Origin: an uncultured Clostridia bacterium | GTDB lineage: Bacteria; Bacillota; Clostridia; Christensenellales; Aristaeellaceae | DNA length: 26,694 nucleotides | Reading direction: 5' to 3' | NCBI GenBank assembly: GCA_934621485.1 | Contig: CAKTUS010000035.1 | Location: 1-26,694, forward strand | Shown here: piece by piece, positions 1 through 7,075 of the stretch | How positions within the stretch are numbered: the stretch's first letter is position 1 | Layout: every line of letters begins with the position of its first letter | Translations under genes and position numbers: made by a program | The notes under the pieces: generated by a model | What the model saw: the letters and a program-made list of their open reading frames with translations, nothing else | What the model was told of the DNA's origin: nothing | Databases searched by the model: none

Positions 1-38
1 AACGCAGCGCGAACCGATCATCTCGGATTGCACTGCGT

Positions 39-227
39 CTAAGCGTCTGGCATTTTGATTTCTTCAATTTTTCCGTTTCTAAAACGAATCACGCAGGTAT
101 ATTTGCACTTTGGGCAGAATAGGGGAAAATCCTCCAGTACCGTGTGTGGACGTATCTGCGTTCTTGTTTTACCGCCGCATTTTGGACAGCAAAGCCAATC
201 TATTGGGACGCGTTCCTTTTCCGGCAT
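39..227 (-). CDS. Cysteine-rich KTR domain protein
   Basis: Small protein of about 62 residues with two CPKC-type knuckles: CCPKCGGKTR near the N-terminus and CPKCKYTC in the middle. The KTR triad follows the first pair. This matches the Cys-rich KTR family, small proteins probably binding one zinc and common in clostridial conjugative transposons. Their function is unknown. An ATG at 233 is also in frame, but it lies right against the GAGGTG ribosome site; the ATG at 227 has the usual 7-base spacing and gives the family's normal MPEK-type start. It sits just downstream of the TetR gene on the same strand and may share its transcript. Family assignment is good; the role is unknown. Confidence 0.8.
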   Translation of the reverse strand: MPEKERVPIDWLCCPKCGGKTRTQIRPHTVLEDFPLFCPKCKYTCVIRFRNGKIEEIKMPDA

Positions 228-247
228 TTCCATTCACCTCGGTTCCT

Positions 248-868
248 TTACTGAATCAATGCCCGGAATGTGACGTCACGGTCAAAGGCGCCTGCCGCAA
301 AACCGGGAATCTCCTTGATGGATTTGAAAATGCTGATGCTGAAGCCCGTCAGTATCTGTGCAATCTCCCGGTCGGAATAGGGGCAATCGCCGGTCACGAT
401 CAGCGTGGACAGGCTATGCACGACGAACCATAAATCACGGAAATAAAGGTCTGCTTCTTCAGCGGTAATGTGGTAAATGCTCACCAGCGTTGGCCGAACC
501 AGCTCCTGCAAATGCCGCATGGACTTCATGGCGCTGTATTCCTGATCCTGCGTCCGCGTCAAAAACAGGAAACGATAAAGCTCCGGTTCTTCCCGAGCAA
601 ACCGGATATACTGCATCCCGACACCAAAGAAGGGAATGTTTTCTTTCAGCCCAGCATCCGCATAGCCGTCATACACACGCACCGCAGCGGCGTAGACTTC
701 CTGCCTGACGGTGTCCATAGAGCCAAAAGCGGTAAAAACCGGCTGGGTGGAGGTGCCGAGCTCGTCTGCCATTGTCTTTGCGGTCAGACCGGCGATCCCC
801 TTAGCTCGCACAACTCGCATCGCCGCTTCTACCATTTCTTCCTTCGAGAATTTATTCTTCGGGGCCAT
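248..868 (-). CDS. TetR/AcrR family transcriptional regulator
   Basis: About 206 residues. The N-terminal region (roughly residues 6-50) is a TetR-type helix-turn-helix: a helix EEMVEAAMRVVRAKG, then LTAKTMADELGTSTQPVFTAF. The C-terminal two thirds is a helical ligand-binding/dimer domain without recognisable ligand motifs. The start chosen is the ATG at 868, which has AAAGGA about 8-9 bases upstream; an in-frame TTG at 892 and an ATG at 877 are less well placed. A near-consensus promoter lies about 65-95 bases upstream. No obvious target operon is adjacent apart from the KTR gene, so it may be autoregulated or act on a lost efflux gene. Ligand unknown. Confidence 0.88.
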   Translation of the reverse strand: MAPKNKFSKEEMVEAAMRVVRAKGIAGLTAKTMADELGTSTQPVFTAFGSMDTVRQEVYAAAVRVYDGYADAGLKENIPFFGVGMQYIRFAREEPELYRFLFLTRTQDQEYSAMKSMRHLQELVRPTLVSIYHITAEEADLYFRDLWFVVHSLSTLIVTGDCPYSDREIAQILTGFSISIFKSIKEIPGFAAGAFDRDVTFRALIQ

Positions 869-932
869 AGCGTGCATCCTTTCACTCTTCAAAGCAGATT
901 GTTCGATACATATTGCCTAATGCACATCGAGC

Positions 933-961
933 ATTGTACTCATGAAAAATGGAACTGTCAA
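933..961 (-). promoter_or_regulatory. Sigma-A-type promoter of the TetR gene
   Basis: On the minus strand TTGACA (956-961) is followed after exactly 17 bases by TACAAT (933-938). It points at the TetR gene, leaving a leader of about 60 bases. No clear TetR operator palindrome was recognised in the leader by eye. Confidence 0.75.
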
Positions 962-1030
962 GAGTTGAGAAGGAGTTTTCTTCAACAGGGGGGGCTGTGT
1001 GCTACAATAGCAGCATGAGCTACTTGATGA

Positions 1031-1255
1031 AAAGAAAAGCTGATTTACTGTGAAATGCTGAAAGAGCGCTATCAAAAGCCACTTGAAAAAGAGCTTGAAC
1101 GGAATGGCGCGACGGCCTTGCAGCGGGGAAACAATGCAGAGCAAAGAGCTGTTTTGTTTTTCCGCCAGATGCCCGGCGTGGAGCTTGCCTATAACTTTTT
1201 CCAGGGGCACGCCAGAGTGCGGAAGCTGAACCGCCACCGGAAACAAAGAATATGA
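1031..1255 (+). other. Unidentified coding-like fragment in an otherwise gene-poor stretch
   Basis: The 968-1397 stretch has no convincing gene. A plus-strand reading from about 1031 to 1255 gives a protein-like peptide containing LKERYQKPLEKELERNG, AVLFFRQMPGVELAYNFF and a basic tail KLNRHRKQR. There is no ribosome site or credible start, and a stop lies just upstream, so it looks like an internal piece of a larger gene. I do not recognise it. A further open stretch of about 44 codons continues at 1254-1389. Both fit gene debris next to the relaxase remnant. Confidence 0.2.
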
Positions 1256-1397
1256 TTGAGCTCAATCGCTGTCGGCAGGGACGATTTGGCCGGACTCACC
1301 CCGGAGATCAGCAGGTCTACCTCGGTACAGGGGAAATCGGCGCAAATCTTTTAGGAATTAGCCGAGCGAACGCGGAATTTCCTTTATGAAAGCCTCG

Positions 1398-1816
1398 TCA
1401 TTTAGCTGGATGTTCCAACGGCAACGCAGAGCTTACATCCGATATTCCCGGTACTTGCAGACCAGATAGGGGCTTTGTCGATATGGGTGCAGACGATTGA
1501 TTGCCCTTGGTAAAACGCTGGGCCAGCCCAAACGGCTTGCTTCCTTCAGTGTGATCTCGCCGGGGACAAAGGAATGCCGCGGAGGATAGGCAATCGCATC
1601 GTCCTCGCCGCGCACTCTGCCGGTTCTTTTGATGTACTGATTTTTGGTGAAAAGAAACGCGTCGTCGGCGATTTTGCCGCCGCATTGCCAGCTTGTAATC
1701 AGCCTGACGCCGTTCGCCTTTTGCGGATTTTCGGTGTGGTTGATGATGACGCGGCTTCCCTGTTCCACCGTGCGGCCTTTGCCGGTGTACAGGAACATCA
1801 GGCGTATGGTTGCCAT
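1398..1816 (-). pseudogene. Relaxase (mobilisation nuclease) N-terminal remnant, frameshifted
   Basis: Starting at the ATG at 1816 the reading gives MATIRLMFLYTGKGRTVEQ, then ITSWQCGGKIADDAFLF and HSFVPGEITLKEASRLG. These are the N-terminal signature blocks of the clostridial MobA/VirD2-like relaxase family. The match then jumps frame: RFTKGNQ in a second frame, IVCTHIDKA in a third, and a degraded CKYREYR block. The HIHNH metal-binding motif that should follow HIDKA is missing. Only about 130 of the usual several hundred residues remain. The family nicks plasmid or transposon origins and pilots the strand during conjugation; this copy cannot. It marks a dead mobilisable element. Family call is from remembered conserved blocks. 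Confidence 0.7.
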
Positions 1817-1916
1817 GTCGGCCCTGAAAAGCAAAACGGCCTGCCGAAGCAGACCGTTTGAAACGTGTTGATTTGTAAAGCGAGAAAAGAGTTTGGCAGA
1901 CCGCCAAATTGATTTG

Positions 1917-2789
1917 TCAGATTGCATTTTTCTCCAAGAACTTTTCCATCAAATCAATATAGGACGCTGACTGAACGATGAATCCTACATGCCCGCCTGG
2001 AACATTGAGAATTTCTGCATCCAGTTTTCGAAACAGATTCGCAAGACGATCCTGATCCTCTTTTTTGAAAATGTCTTTCACCGGAAGGAGAACTTGTATC
2101 TTTCCTCTCAGATACTCGAAATCACTTTCCTTGAAAATTGGATAGTCTTTCAGCATATATACGCACTGAAAACTATGAATAAACCGCTGCTTATAGTTCA
2201 AGTCAGAAGCCACTGTTTCATAGAATCCTCTGCCGTATTTCTGATCTTCTTCTGATTCACATTCCAAAAATCCTTTGCTCTTTTTTAACAACAGCTTCAT
2301 TTCTGCTTTTGCAGGAACCAGTTTTAGCAAAAGAAGGAACATCGGAGTTGAAAATCGCTCTTTTTGGATGTCTCGGACATAATCTGAATCCACCGTCAAG
2401 GTGGTCGTCAGAATCATGGTTAAAACCGATTCCGGATGTCTTTTCGCAAAAATCTGGGCATATACACCGCCATCACTTGCACCAATCAAAATCACTTTTT
2501 CAATAGACAATACTTTCAATAGTTTTGCAGCAAAGTCAATCTGTTCGTCTGCGTTGGCGGTATGGAATGGATATTCATAAATCAGAAAGCTGTATTTCTT
2601 TCCAAGCTTTTCGGCATACGGCATCCACATTTCCTGCATCTCTAGTCCATTAAAAAAGAGAATGACCGGGGCGCCATCCTTGCCGCCATATTGGTATCTT
2701 ACCTTTACATCGTCAACAACTGCTGTTTGATACGGAACTTTCATCAAAAAGGCATCATACTCTTTTTTGAAGTCTCGGCTATCATTCAT
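1917..2789 (-). CDS. Alpha/beta hydrolase
   Basis: About 290 residues, single domain. The oxyanion region is ILFFNGLEMQEMWMPYAEKL, the nucleophile elbow is IGASDGGVYAQ with a serine in G-x-S-x-G, an acid candidate is the Asp in LPVKDIFKK, and the His is in NVPGGHVGF near the C-terminus. It has no signal peptide and is probably a cytoplasmic ester, lactone or peptide hydrolase; substrate unknown. The reading frame opens further upstream to 2927, but the ATG at 2789 has GGGGAGGATAAC just before it, and the longer version would run through AbiEii debris. Codon use is clearly AT-richer than the flanking pseudogenes, suggesting separate acquisition. Intact among broken genes. Confidence 0.85.
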   Translation of the reverse strand: MNDSRDFKKEYDAFLMKVPYQTAVVDDVKVRYQYGGKDGAPVILFFNGLEMQEMWMPYAEKLGKKYSFLIYEYPFHTANADEQIDFAAKLLKVLSIEKVILIGASDGGVYAQIFAKRHPESVLTMILTTTLTVDSDYVRDIQKERFSTPMFLLLLKLVPAKAEMKLLLKKSKGFLECESEEDQKYGRGFYETVASDLNYKQRFIHSFQCVYMLKDYPIFKESDFEYLRGKIQVLLPVKDIFKKEDQDRLANLFRKLDAEILNVPGGHVGFIVQSASYIDLMEKFLEKNAI

Positions 2790-2827
2790 GATTGTTATCC
2801 TCCCCAATTCCGGTTTGTTAATTTGTA

Positions 2828-3613
2828 TTACCCCTGTGCCAATCCATAAGGGCTGCGGATGGATTTCATGACCGTATGCCACGACAGATCGGCGGCAAAG
2901 GAGAACTTCTTTTGATAAGCCCGCCACAGCTTTTCCATGTTCGGGTCGGTCTCGACTTCATCCAAGGCCGCAGGCACGTCAGCAAGGTGTTTCTCTGTGC
3001 CGCGTTTCTTGGCCGTTGCAATGAGCGCTGCACGGAAACCAGCAGGGACGAGGCGCTGGCCGTGGAGCCGGCTGAGAATGTGCAGATCGTAGAAATCCCT
3101 CATGCGGGTGTTGGCGGCGGTGCGGGACGCGACGGTTTCCGGATTGTATGCCAAATCTCGATGGAGCGATCCTCCAGCATCAGTTTGAAGCTGTAACGCA
3201 TTTCGCAGGGCGTGATGGCGTCGCCGGAGGAAATGTCGGTCTTGAGCGGCGTTATCACACCGTCAAACGCTGTTTCCCTGCTGACGCGGCTACCCGGATA
3301 CTCAGCCTCGTTCATGATCTCGAAAATGCGCTTTACCCGGAACTCCACGCCGTCGTCCATCGGCACGGAAATGATGGAGACGATCATGTTCTTTCTTCCT
3401 CATGCCAACCGTCGCACCCTTTACGGTTGCGTCAATGTCCATCGTGGAGCGGACGTCAGGCCGACCATTGCGGCCGCCGGCATCCCGCCTTTGAACCCGG
3501 TATTCCGAACGAGAAGTGCGCTCCAGAAAGCGCTCTATTATGTAATTGCGCATCAGGATTTGTCCTTGGAGAGTACGGGTCAGGTTTTTGAACTACCGTG
3601 CAGTCTTTAGCAT
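2828..3613 (-). pseudogene. abiEii: AbiEii-type nucleotidyltransferase toxin, broken
   Basis: The toxin of AbiE type IV toxin-antitoxin systems is a nucleotidyltransferase-like protein. Pieces of it lie in order over several frames. The start ATG at 3613 overlaps the end of abiEi but meets TAG after six codons. The reading resumes as MRNYIIERFLERTSRSEYR (3553), FKGGMPAAAMVGL in another frame, RSTMDIDATVKGATV (nucleotidyltransferase D-x-D region), SVPMDDGVEFRVKRIFEIMN, then a one-base loss near 3155. After that comes AYNPETV joined directly to ASRTAANTRMRDFYDL, lacking about nine residues, and a C-terminal block ending KKFSFAADLSW. With one nonsense and several frameshifts it cannot make toxin. 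Family call is from known conserved blocks; lesions are read directly. Confidence 0.8.
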
Positions 3614-4198
3614 AAAAGCACTGTCAAATACTGCCGAAGCAGTTTTTCAACACGAAACATCTGCGCATAGCGCATCAGCTTCCGCAAGTCCTTGCCTTTT
3701 CGTTTTGCGTACTGCTTGAGCGCGTCCTGAAAGGTCTGCATCTCGATCCCGCTGCGGCTGCGGACAGCATCGCAGATGGTGGCTCCATATCATAGACGGG
3801 AACCGGATTGCCGAACGGCGTGTTCATTATGACGATTCCCACATCATGCAATTCCTTCTTGATGGTATAGACCTTGATGCCGTCCGCTTGCAGTCCGGCA
3901 GGATTGTAGCCGGTCTTGACTGTGATGGAATACGGGCTTGGCTCCCGGTCAGTCAGGTCATGGAAAAACAATGCGCTTTTATGGGAAAATACAGCCTGCG
4001 CACAGCGAAGGTGCAGCAGGTACATGACATCCGTGCGTCGGGCGAAACATAAACGCCGTGCGCCGCCTGTTCCACGCCGCGCTGCTTGGCGCAGGCATAG
4101 AACGCAGACTTGGTAATGCCGTTTTCCAAAACCTGCGCGGTTTTGACGATCCCGTTGTTTTGCCCCAAAAGCAGATCGAGCCGTTCGTAGGCTGTCAC
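3607..4198 (-). pseudogene. abiEi: AbiEi-type antitoxin, frameshifted
   Basis: The start is GTG at 4196-4198 with AAGGGAGGGG upstream. The N-terminal winged-helix part reads TAYERLDLLLGQNNGIVK and GVEQAAHGVYVSPDA. A frameshift near 4025 leads to MYLLHLRCAQAVFSHKSALF and KTGYNPAGLQADGIKVY. A second shift near 3785 leads to a clean C-terminus TICDAVRSRSG to KLLRQYLTVLLC. The stop at 3607-3609 overlaps the toxin start, the normal abiEi-abiEii coupling. AbiEi is both antitoxin and autorepressor. With two frameshifts the protein is unlikely to be made, which may explain why toxin loss was tolerated or required. The order of lesions cannot be told from the sequence alone. Confidence 0.8.
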
Positions 4199-4209
4199 GC
4201 GCCCCTCCC

Positions 4210-4243
4210 TTCTTGCTAATATTATATCCAAGATTAGCAAGAA
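4210..4243 (-). promoter_or_regulatory. AbiEi promoter with flanking inverted-repeat operator
   Basis: Perfect 11-base inverted arms, 4210-4220 and 4233-4243 (TTCTTGCTAAT / ATTAGCAAGAA), are separated by 12 bases. The minus-strand TATAAT (-10, 4221-4226) lies between the arms, about 23 bases upstream of the abiEi GTG. AbiEi proteins are known to repress their own promoter by binding inverted repeats, so this is the expected site. The -35 is weak. Confidence 0.65.
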
Positions 4244-4264
4244 AGGAAACAACGATTTTAGAAA

Positions 4265-4637
4265 AGCAAGCCGAGGCGTTCGCCCCGGCTTCAGGCCGTC
4301 AGAAAAGCGCACTTTGCCTGCTCGCCTGGCGGCAAAGTGCGCAAGGCACAGACTGTTGAAAAAACCCTGATTGGCCGCCAGCGCCTGGAAGCAGCGCTTC
4401 GCTGTTTCGCGGGGAAAGTGTTGTGACATAAGGCTTAGGGGCGGAGCCCCTAAAACCCCGGCAGGAGGCACTGCCTCCTGCACCTCCACTTTTTCAGCAA
4501 CCTGAGCCTTGCTGCGCAAGGCAGCTGAAACCGACGTACACGCCTCCGGTTTCGGAATGAAAATCGGAGGGCTGCGGCCCTCCGATACCTCTCAGGGGGG
4601 CGATACTCTGAAGCCGAGGCGTTCGCCTCGGCTTGTG
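4265..4637. repeat. Palindrome-rich dispersed repeat, copy A
   Basis: About 370 bases without a gene, built from hairpins. GCCTTGC/GCAAGGC arms are at 4506-4522, a GCAGGAGGC/GCCTCCTGC hairpin lies near 4460-4480, AGGGGC/GCCCCT near 4436-4451, ATCGGAGGGC-TGCG-GCCCTCCGAT near 4563-4586, and AAGCCGAGGCG/CGCCTCGGCTT near 4611-4634. Several modules recur, inverted, at 26480-26694: the GGCTTCAGGCCGTC block, the CTTTGCCTGCTCGCCTG block, the GCCTTGC hairpin and the block with GGTTTCGGAATGAAAATCGG. It therefore is a dispersed element, not unique intergenic DNA. The last hairpin could also act as a terminator. Confidence 0.7.
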
Positions 4638-4639
4638 CT

Positions 4640-4926
4640 TTAACTATGGATGAAGTTTTTCATGGCTGCGTTTGTGCCTTGCGGCTTGCCCAGCCCCCAC
4701 ACGGCCAGCATCGAAAGTCTATCGGGCTGATTGGAAACGCCAGCACAAGGATGCTGCTGCCGTTCTTTACGGAGCAGGTAATCAGCACCATGAAAGCCAG
4801 CAGGGAGAGCAGGCCGCTTGCCAGCTTGAACGCGAAGCCGGAGCAGGACAGCAGTCCCGCGCAAAGCCAGACGAACAGGGACAGGATAAGCGACAACGGC
4901 GCAAAGAGGATTTTCAGGATGAACAT
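4640..4926 (-). pseudogene. Small membrane protein of conjugative-element type, C-terminal frameshift
   Basis: The ATG at 4926 has AAAGGAGG upstream and opens a very hydrophobic peptide: MFILKILFAPLSLILSLFVW, then a second hydrophobic stretch LASGLLSLLAFMVLITCSV and a third LVLAFPIS. Near 4715 the frame is lost: the continuing frame gives an unlikely Cys/Trp-rich tail, while the neighbouring frame gives a natural ending LSMLAVWGLGKPQGTNAAMKN. So the gene probably encoded about 90-95 residues with three to four membrane segments and has a small indel. Its start overlaps the end of the preceding gene by 13 bases, the tight packing typical of conjugative-element modules. I recall similar small proteins from clostridial conjugative transposons; the family name is not certain. 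Confidence 0.45.
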
Positions 4927-5135
4927 TTTGCGGCCTCCTTTTCACAAAGTGCGGTCAGCGTGTCACGCACTTTGGCGAGCTTTGCTTCTTCCTTTTCGGT
5001 CAAAACGCGATCTGCGCCCGTAATCTCCATCATGCGAAAGCTCTCATGGGCGTCCGGCAGAGAAGCCCGCAGCGCTTCGGGCGCAGGGCAAAAGCCCACG
5101 GCGTTCCGGTCCTGCCGGTAGCAGTCAAAGCCCAT
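4914..5135 (-). CDS. C-terminal fragment of an unrecognised conjugative-element protein
   Basis: The frame is open without a stop upstream at least to the end of the amidohydrolase gene (5212), reading NFEVVLTSGGYTVMGFDCYR through the nominal ATG at 5135. There is no ribosome site at that ATG. It therefore looks like the tail of a longer protein whose front was removed when the metabolic operon was joined here. The tail is charged and helical, ending LTEKEEAKLAKVRDTLTALC. Function unknown. It overlaps the start of the small membrane protein, so the two probably came from one operon. An 8-base inverted pair (TGTAGCCC at 5141-5148, GGGCTACA at 5209-5216) brackets the likely junction. Confidence 0.45.
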   Translation of the reverse strand: MGFDCYRQDRNAVGFCPAPEALRASLPDAHESFRMMEITGADRVLTEKEEAKLAKVRDTLTALCEKEAAKCSS

Positions 5136-5211
5136 AACGGTGTAGCCCCCGCTGGTGAGGACAACTTCAAAATTCCCTGCAGCAGCGCTCCTGATATGTA
5201 CCCTGTTTGGG

Positions 5212-6180
5212 CTACAGCCTCAGCCAGCGTATCGCATTTTGGCAGCCGATGCGGCGGGCGGCTTCCTTGTCCTCGATCCCGTCCAGCTGACCGTAATCCG
5301 CCATATCGTAGGGAGCGTCTGTTCCATACAGAATACGGTCGTCCCCCAGAAGCTGACGCAGCAGATATAGCGGTTCCGGCGAGAAAAGCAGCGCATCGGA
5401 CAAAAAGTTGCGCTTCAGATAGGCGGACGGTTTTTCCCTGCACAAAAACTCGCCCTTGGGGCGTACTTCCCATGCGTGATCCATCCTGAAAATCTGATAG
5501 GGCAGCGCGCCGCCCCCATGCACGAGCATCACCTGCAAGGACGGCGCCTGATCCAGCACGCCGCCCGCAATCAGGTTGCCGGAGGCCGCCATGGTCTGGT
5601 ACGGATTGCCCGCAACGTTGCTCAGGTGATGGGTGCGCGTCTGCTCGTCTTGATTTTCGATCAGCGGATGCAGCATCACCACCATTCCACTTTCCGCAGC
5701 CGCCTGAAAAACCGGCGTAAAGGCCGGGTCGTCCAGCCTGCGTCCGGCGATGGTGGTGCCAATCTGGATCATAGGCACGTTTTGGCTGGCCAGCCATTGC
5801 AGTTCCCTGAGAGCAAGCGCGGCGTCCTGCATTGGAAGCCCGCCCACCGGGATCAGTCTGCTTGGAAACAGGCGGCAGCGTTCCAGAATTTCCGCATTGC
5901 ACCGGTGGCAAAACGCCGCTGCCCACTGGCTGTCCCGGTCGTAGAAGAACAGTCTTGGACCGATGCTGACGGCCTGCCTGTCAATGCCATGAGCATCCAT
6001 ATTGGCCAGCTGTGCTCGAACTTCATAAAAAGCGGGCATGCAGGGATGGGGGGTCTGGTCGAAAAGCAGTCTTCTACCGCCATTGGGCAAAGCTTGCAGG
6101 GAAACGGACGGAATACCGCCCATACTGACAAGATTCAGAAAAAACTGTGGCAGGATATGCGCATGCACATCGATAATCAT
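5212..6180 (-). CDS. ACMSD-like amidohydrolase-2 family enzyme (probable decarboxylase or hydrolase)
   Basis: 322 residues, a metal-dependent TIM barrel. Metal ligands expected in the ACMSD family are all present: H6 and H8 in DVHAH, H171 in VVMLHPL, H221 in LVHGGGALPYQ, and D288 in YGTDAPYDM. The HGGG-PYQ and GTD-P blocks are those of 2-amino-3-carboxymuconate semialdehyde decarboxylase and related nonoxidative decarboxylases, which remove CO2 from aromatic or dienoic carboxylates. A hydrolase role is also possible. It is cytoplasmic and the last gene of the ten-gene operon, 76 bases after the cyclase-family gene. The ATG at 6180 has AAAGGAGGAAAACCG upstream. No good terminator follows; the next DNA is conjugative-element debris. 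Superfamily firm, reaction inferred. Confidence 0.85.
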   Translation of the reverse strand: MIIDVHAHILPQFFLNLVSMGGIPSVSLQALPNGGRRLLFDQTPHPCMPAFYEVRAQLANMDAHGIDRQAVSIGPRLFFYDRDSQWAAAFCHRCNAEILERCRLFPSRLIPVGGLPMQDAALALRELQWLASQNVPMIQIGTTIAGRRLDDPAFTPVFQAAAESGMVVMLHPLIENQDEQTRTHHLSNVAGNPYQTMAASGNLIAGGVLDQAPSLQVMLVHGGGALPYQIFRMDHAWEVRPKGEFLCREKPSAYLKRNFLSDALLFSPEPLYLLRQLLGDDRILYGTDAPYDMADYGQLDGIEDKEAARRIGCQNAIRWLRL

Positions 6181-6256
6181 CGGTTTTCCTCCTTTGTTTC
6201 CGGCCGTTCAGAAAGGCTGCAAAATGGCCGTGGCAAGCTCGCCACGGCCATCGGTA

Positions 6257-7060
6257 TCAGCGTTGTTCCTTTTCCCCGGTGAAGGGCAGCGAGCCTTCAT
6301 CGTCCAGAATGGCCACTGCGCGGCACCAGCCGGCAGTAGCGCCCTTGAATTTGACGGGCAGTGCAGATACCCAGAAGCCGTAGGGCTTGGGAATATCCTC
6401 CAGATGACACAGCTTTTCGATCTGCAAATACTCCCGCTCACGGCCATGCAGGTGAGTAGCCCAAAGCACGCTCTTGTCACCGGTTTCCCGGTAAGCCTTT
6501 GCCATAGCGGCAACGGGACGATCCAGCGTCCATGCGTCGATGCCGATGCACCGGATGCCCTGATCCAGCAGCCAGTCCAGACCGCGGATGCCCAGACCGG
6601 ACTGCATGGCCAGATAGGTCTTGGTATCCGTGCCCCAGTAGCGGTCACAGCCCGTGTGCAGCAGGACGATATCGCCCTTGCGCAGCGTATAGCCGATTTT
6701 GTCCAGCTGCTGCTGCATATCCTCCACGGTAATCTCATCGCCGGGGGCTTTGTGGCGCATATCCAGCACCACGCCAGGCCCAAAGCACCATTCCAGAGGC
6801 ACCTGATCCACCGTTTTGGACGGCTTTCCCTCACAGAGAGGCGCGTAGTGCCAGGGCGCATCGATATGCGTGCCGGAGTGGCTGCTACCGCTGATGCGGT
6901 CCGTAGCCAGCGCCATGGCGTTGGGAAAAGCATCCGGCTCTACACCCGCCAGCTTGCTCAATCGAGCCGCCCCCGCCTCGTGGCTGGAAAACTCCAGCGT
7001 AGGCGGATAGGGCTCTGTGGCGTTGTTTTCATGCGGAATACTGATGTCGATTATGCGCAA
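6257..7060 (-). CDS. Cyclase-family metal hydrolase (kynurenine formamidase-like)
   Basis: 267 residues of the cyclase family. The signature HSGTHIDAPWH at residues 61-71 supplies metal ligands H61, H65 and D67, as in bacterial kynurenine formamidase KynB, isatin hydrolase and related enzymes that open N-formyl, lactam or lactone bonds. GDIVLLHTGCDRYW (about 128-141) matches the conserved central block. The substrate cannot be told. The start is TTG at 7058-7060, with AAGGAGG about 10 bases upstream; no ATG is suitably placed. It begins 15 bases after the HMGL-like gene. A pairing with an ACMSD-like enzyme recalls tryptophan/kynurenine-type ring breakdown, but the other kynurenine genes are absent. 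Confidence 0.85.
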   Translation of the reverse strand: MRIIDISIPHENNATEPYPPTLEFSSHEAGAARLSKLAGVEPDAFPNAMALATDRISGSSHSGTHIDAPWHYAPLCEGKPSKTVDQVPLEWCFGPGVVLDMRHKAPGDEITVEDMQQQLDKIGYTLRKGDIVLLHTGCDRYWGTDTKTYLAMQSGLGIRGLDWLLDQGIRCIGIDAWTLDRPVAAMAKAYRETGDKSVLWATHLHGREREYLQIEKLCHLEDIPKPYGFWVSALPVKFKGATAGWCRAVAILDDEGSLPFTGEKEQR

Positions 7061-7075
7061 TATTCTGCAACCTCC

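Noticed and set aside
917..1265. Minus-strand open stretches upstream of the TetR gene
   Set aside because: They cover the TetR promoter and are full of low-complexity Ser/Cys or Ala/Arg runs.
4200..4640. Hairpin cluster considered as a CRISPR array or tRNA cluster
   Set aside because: The hairpins differ from one another and are unevenly spaced; no regular repeat-spacer pattern and no tRNA cloverleaf was found.
5030..5926. Minus-strand open stretch of about 300 codons in another frame
   Set aside because: Same strand as the amidohydrolase but out of frame, with repetitive Gly/Arg/Ser-rich composition and no ribosome site.
5212..7060. Naming the two enzymes as kynurenine-pathway genes (kynB, ACMSD)
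   Set aside because: Only the families are supported; the remaining pathway genes are absent and the organism appears anaerobic.
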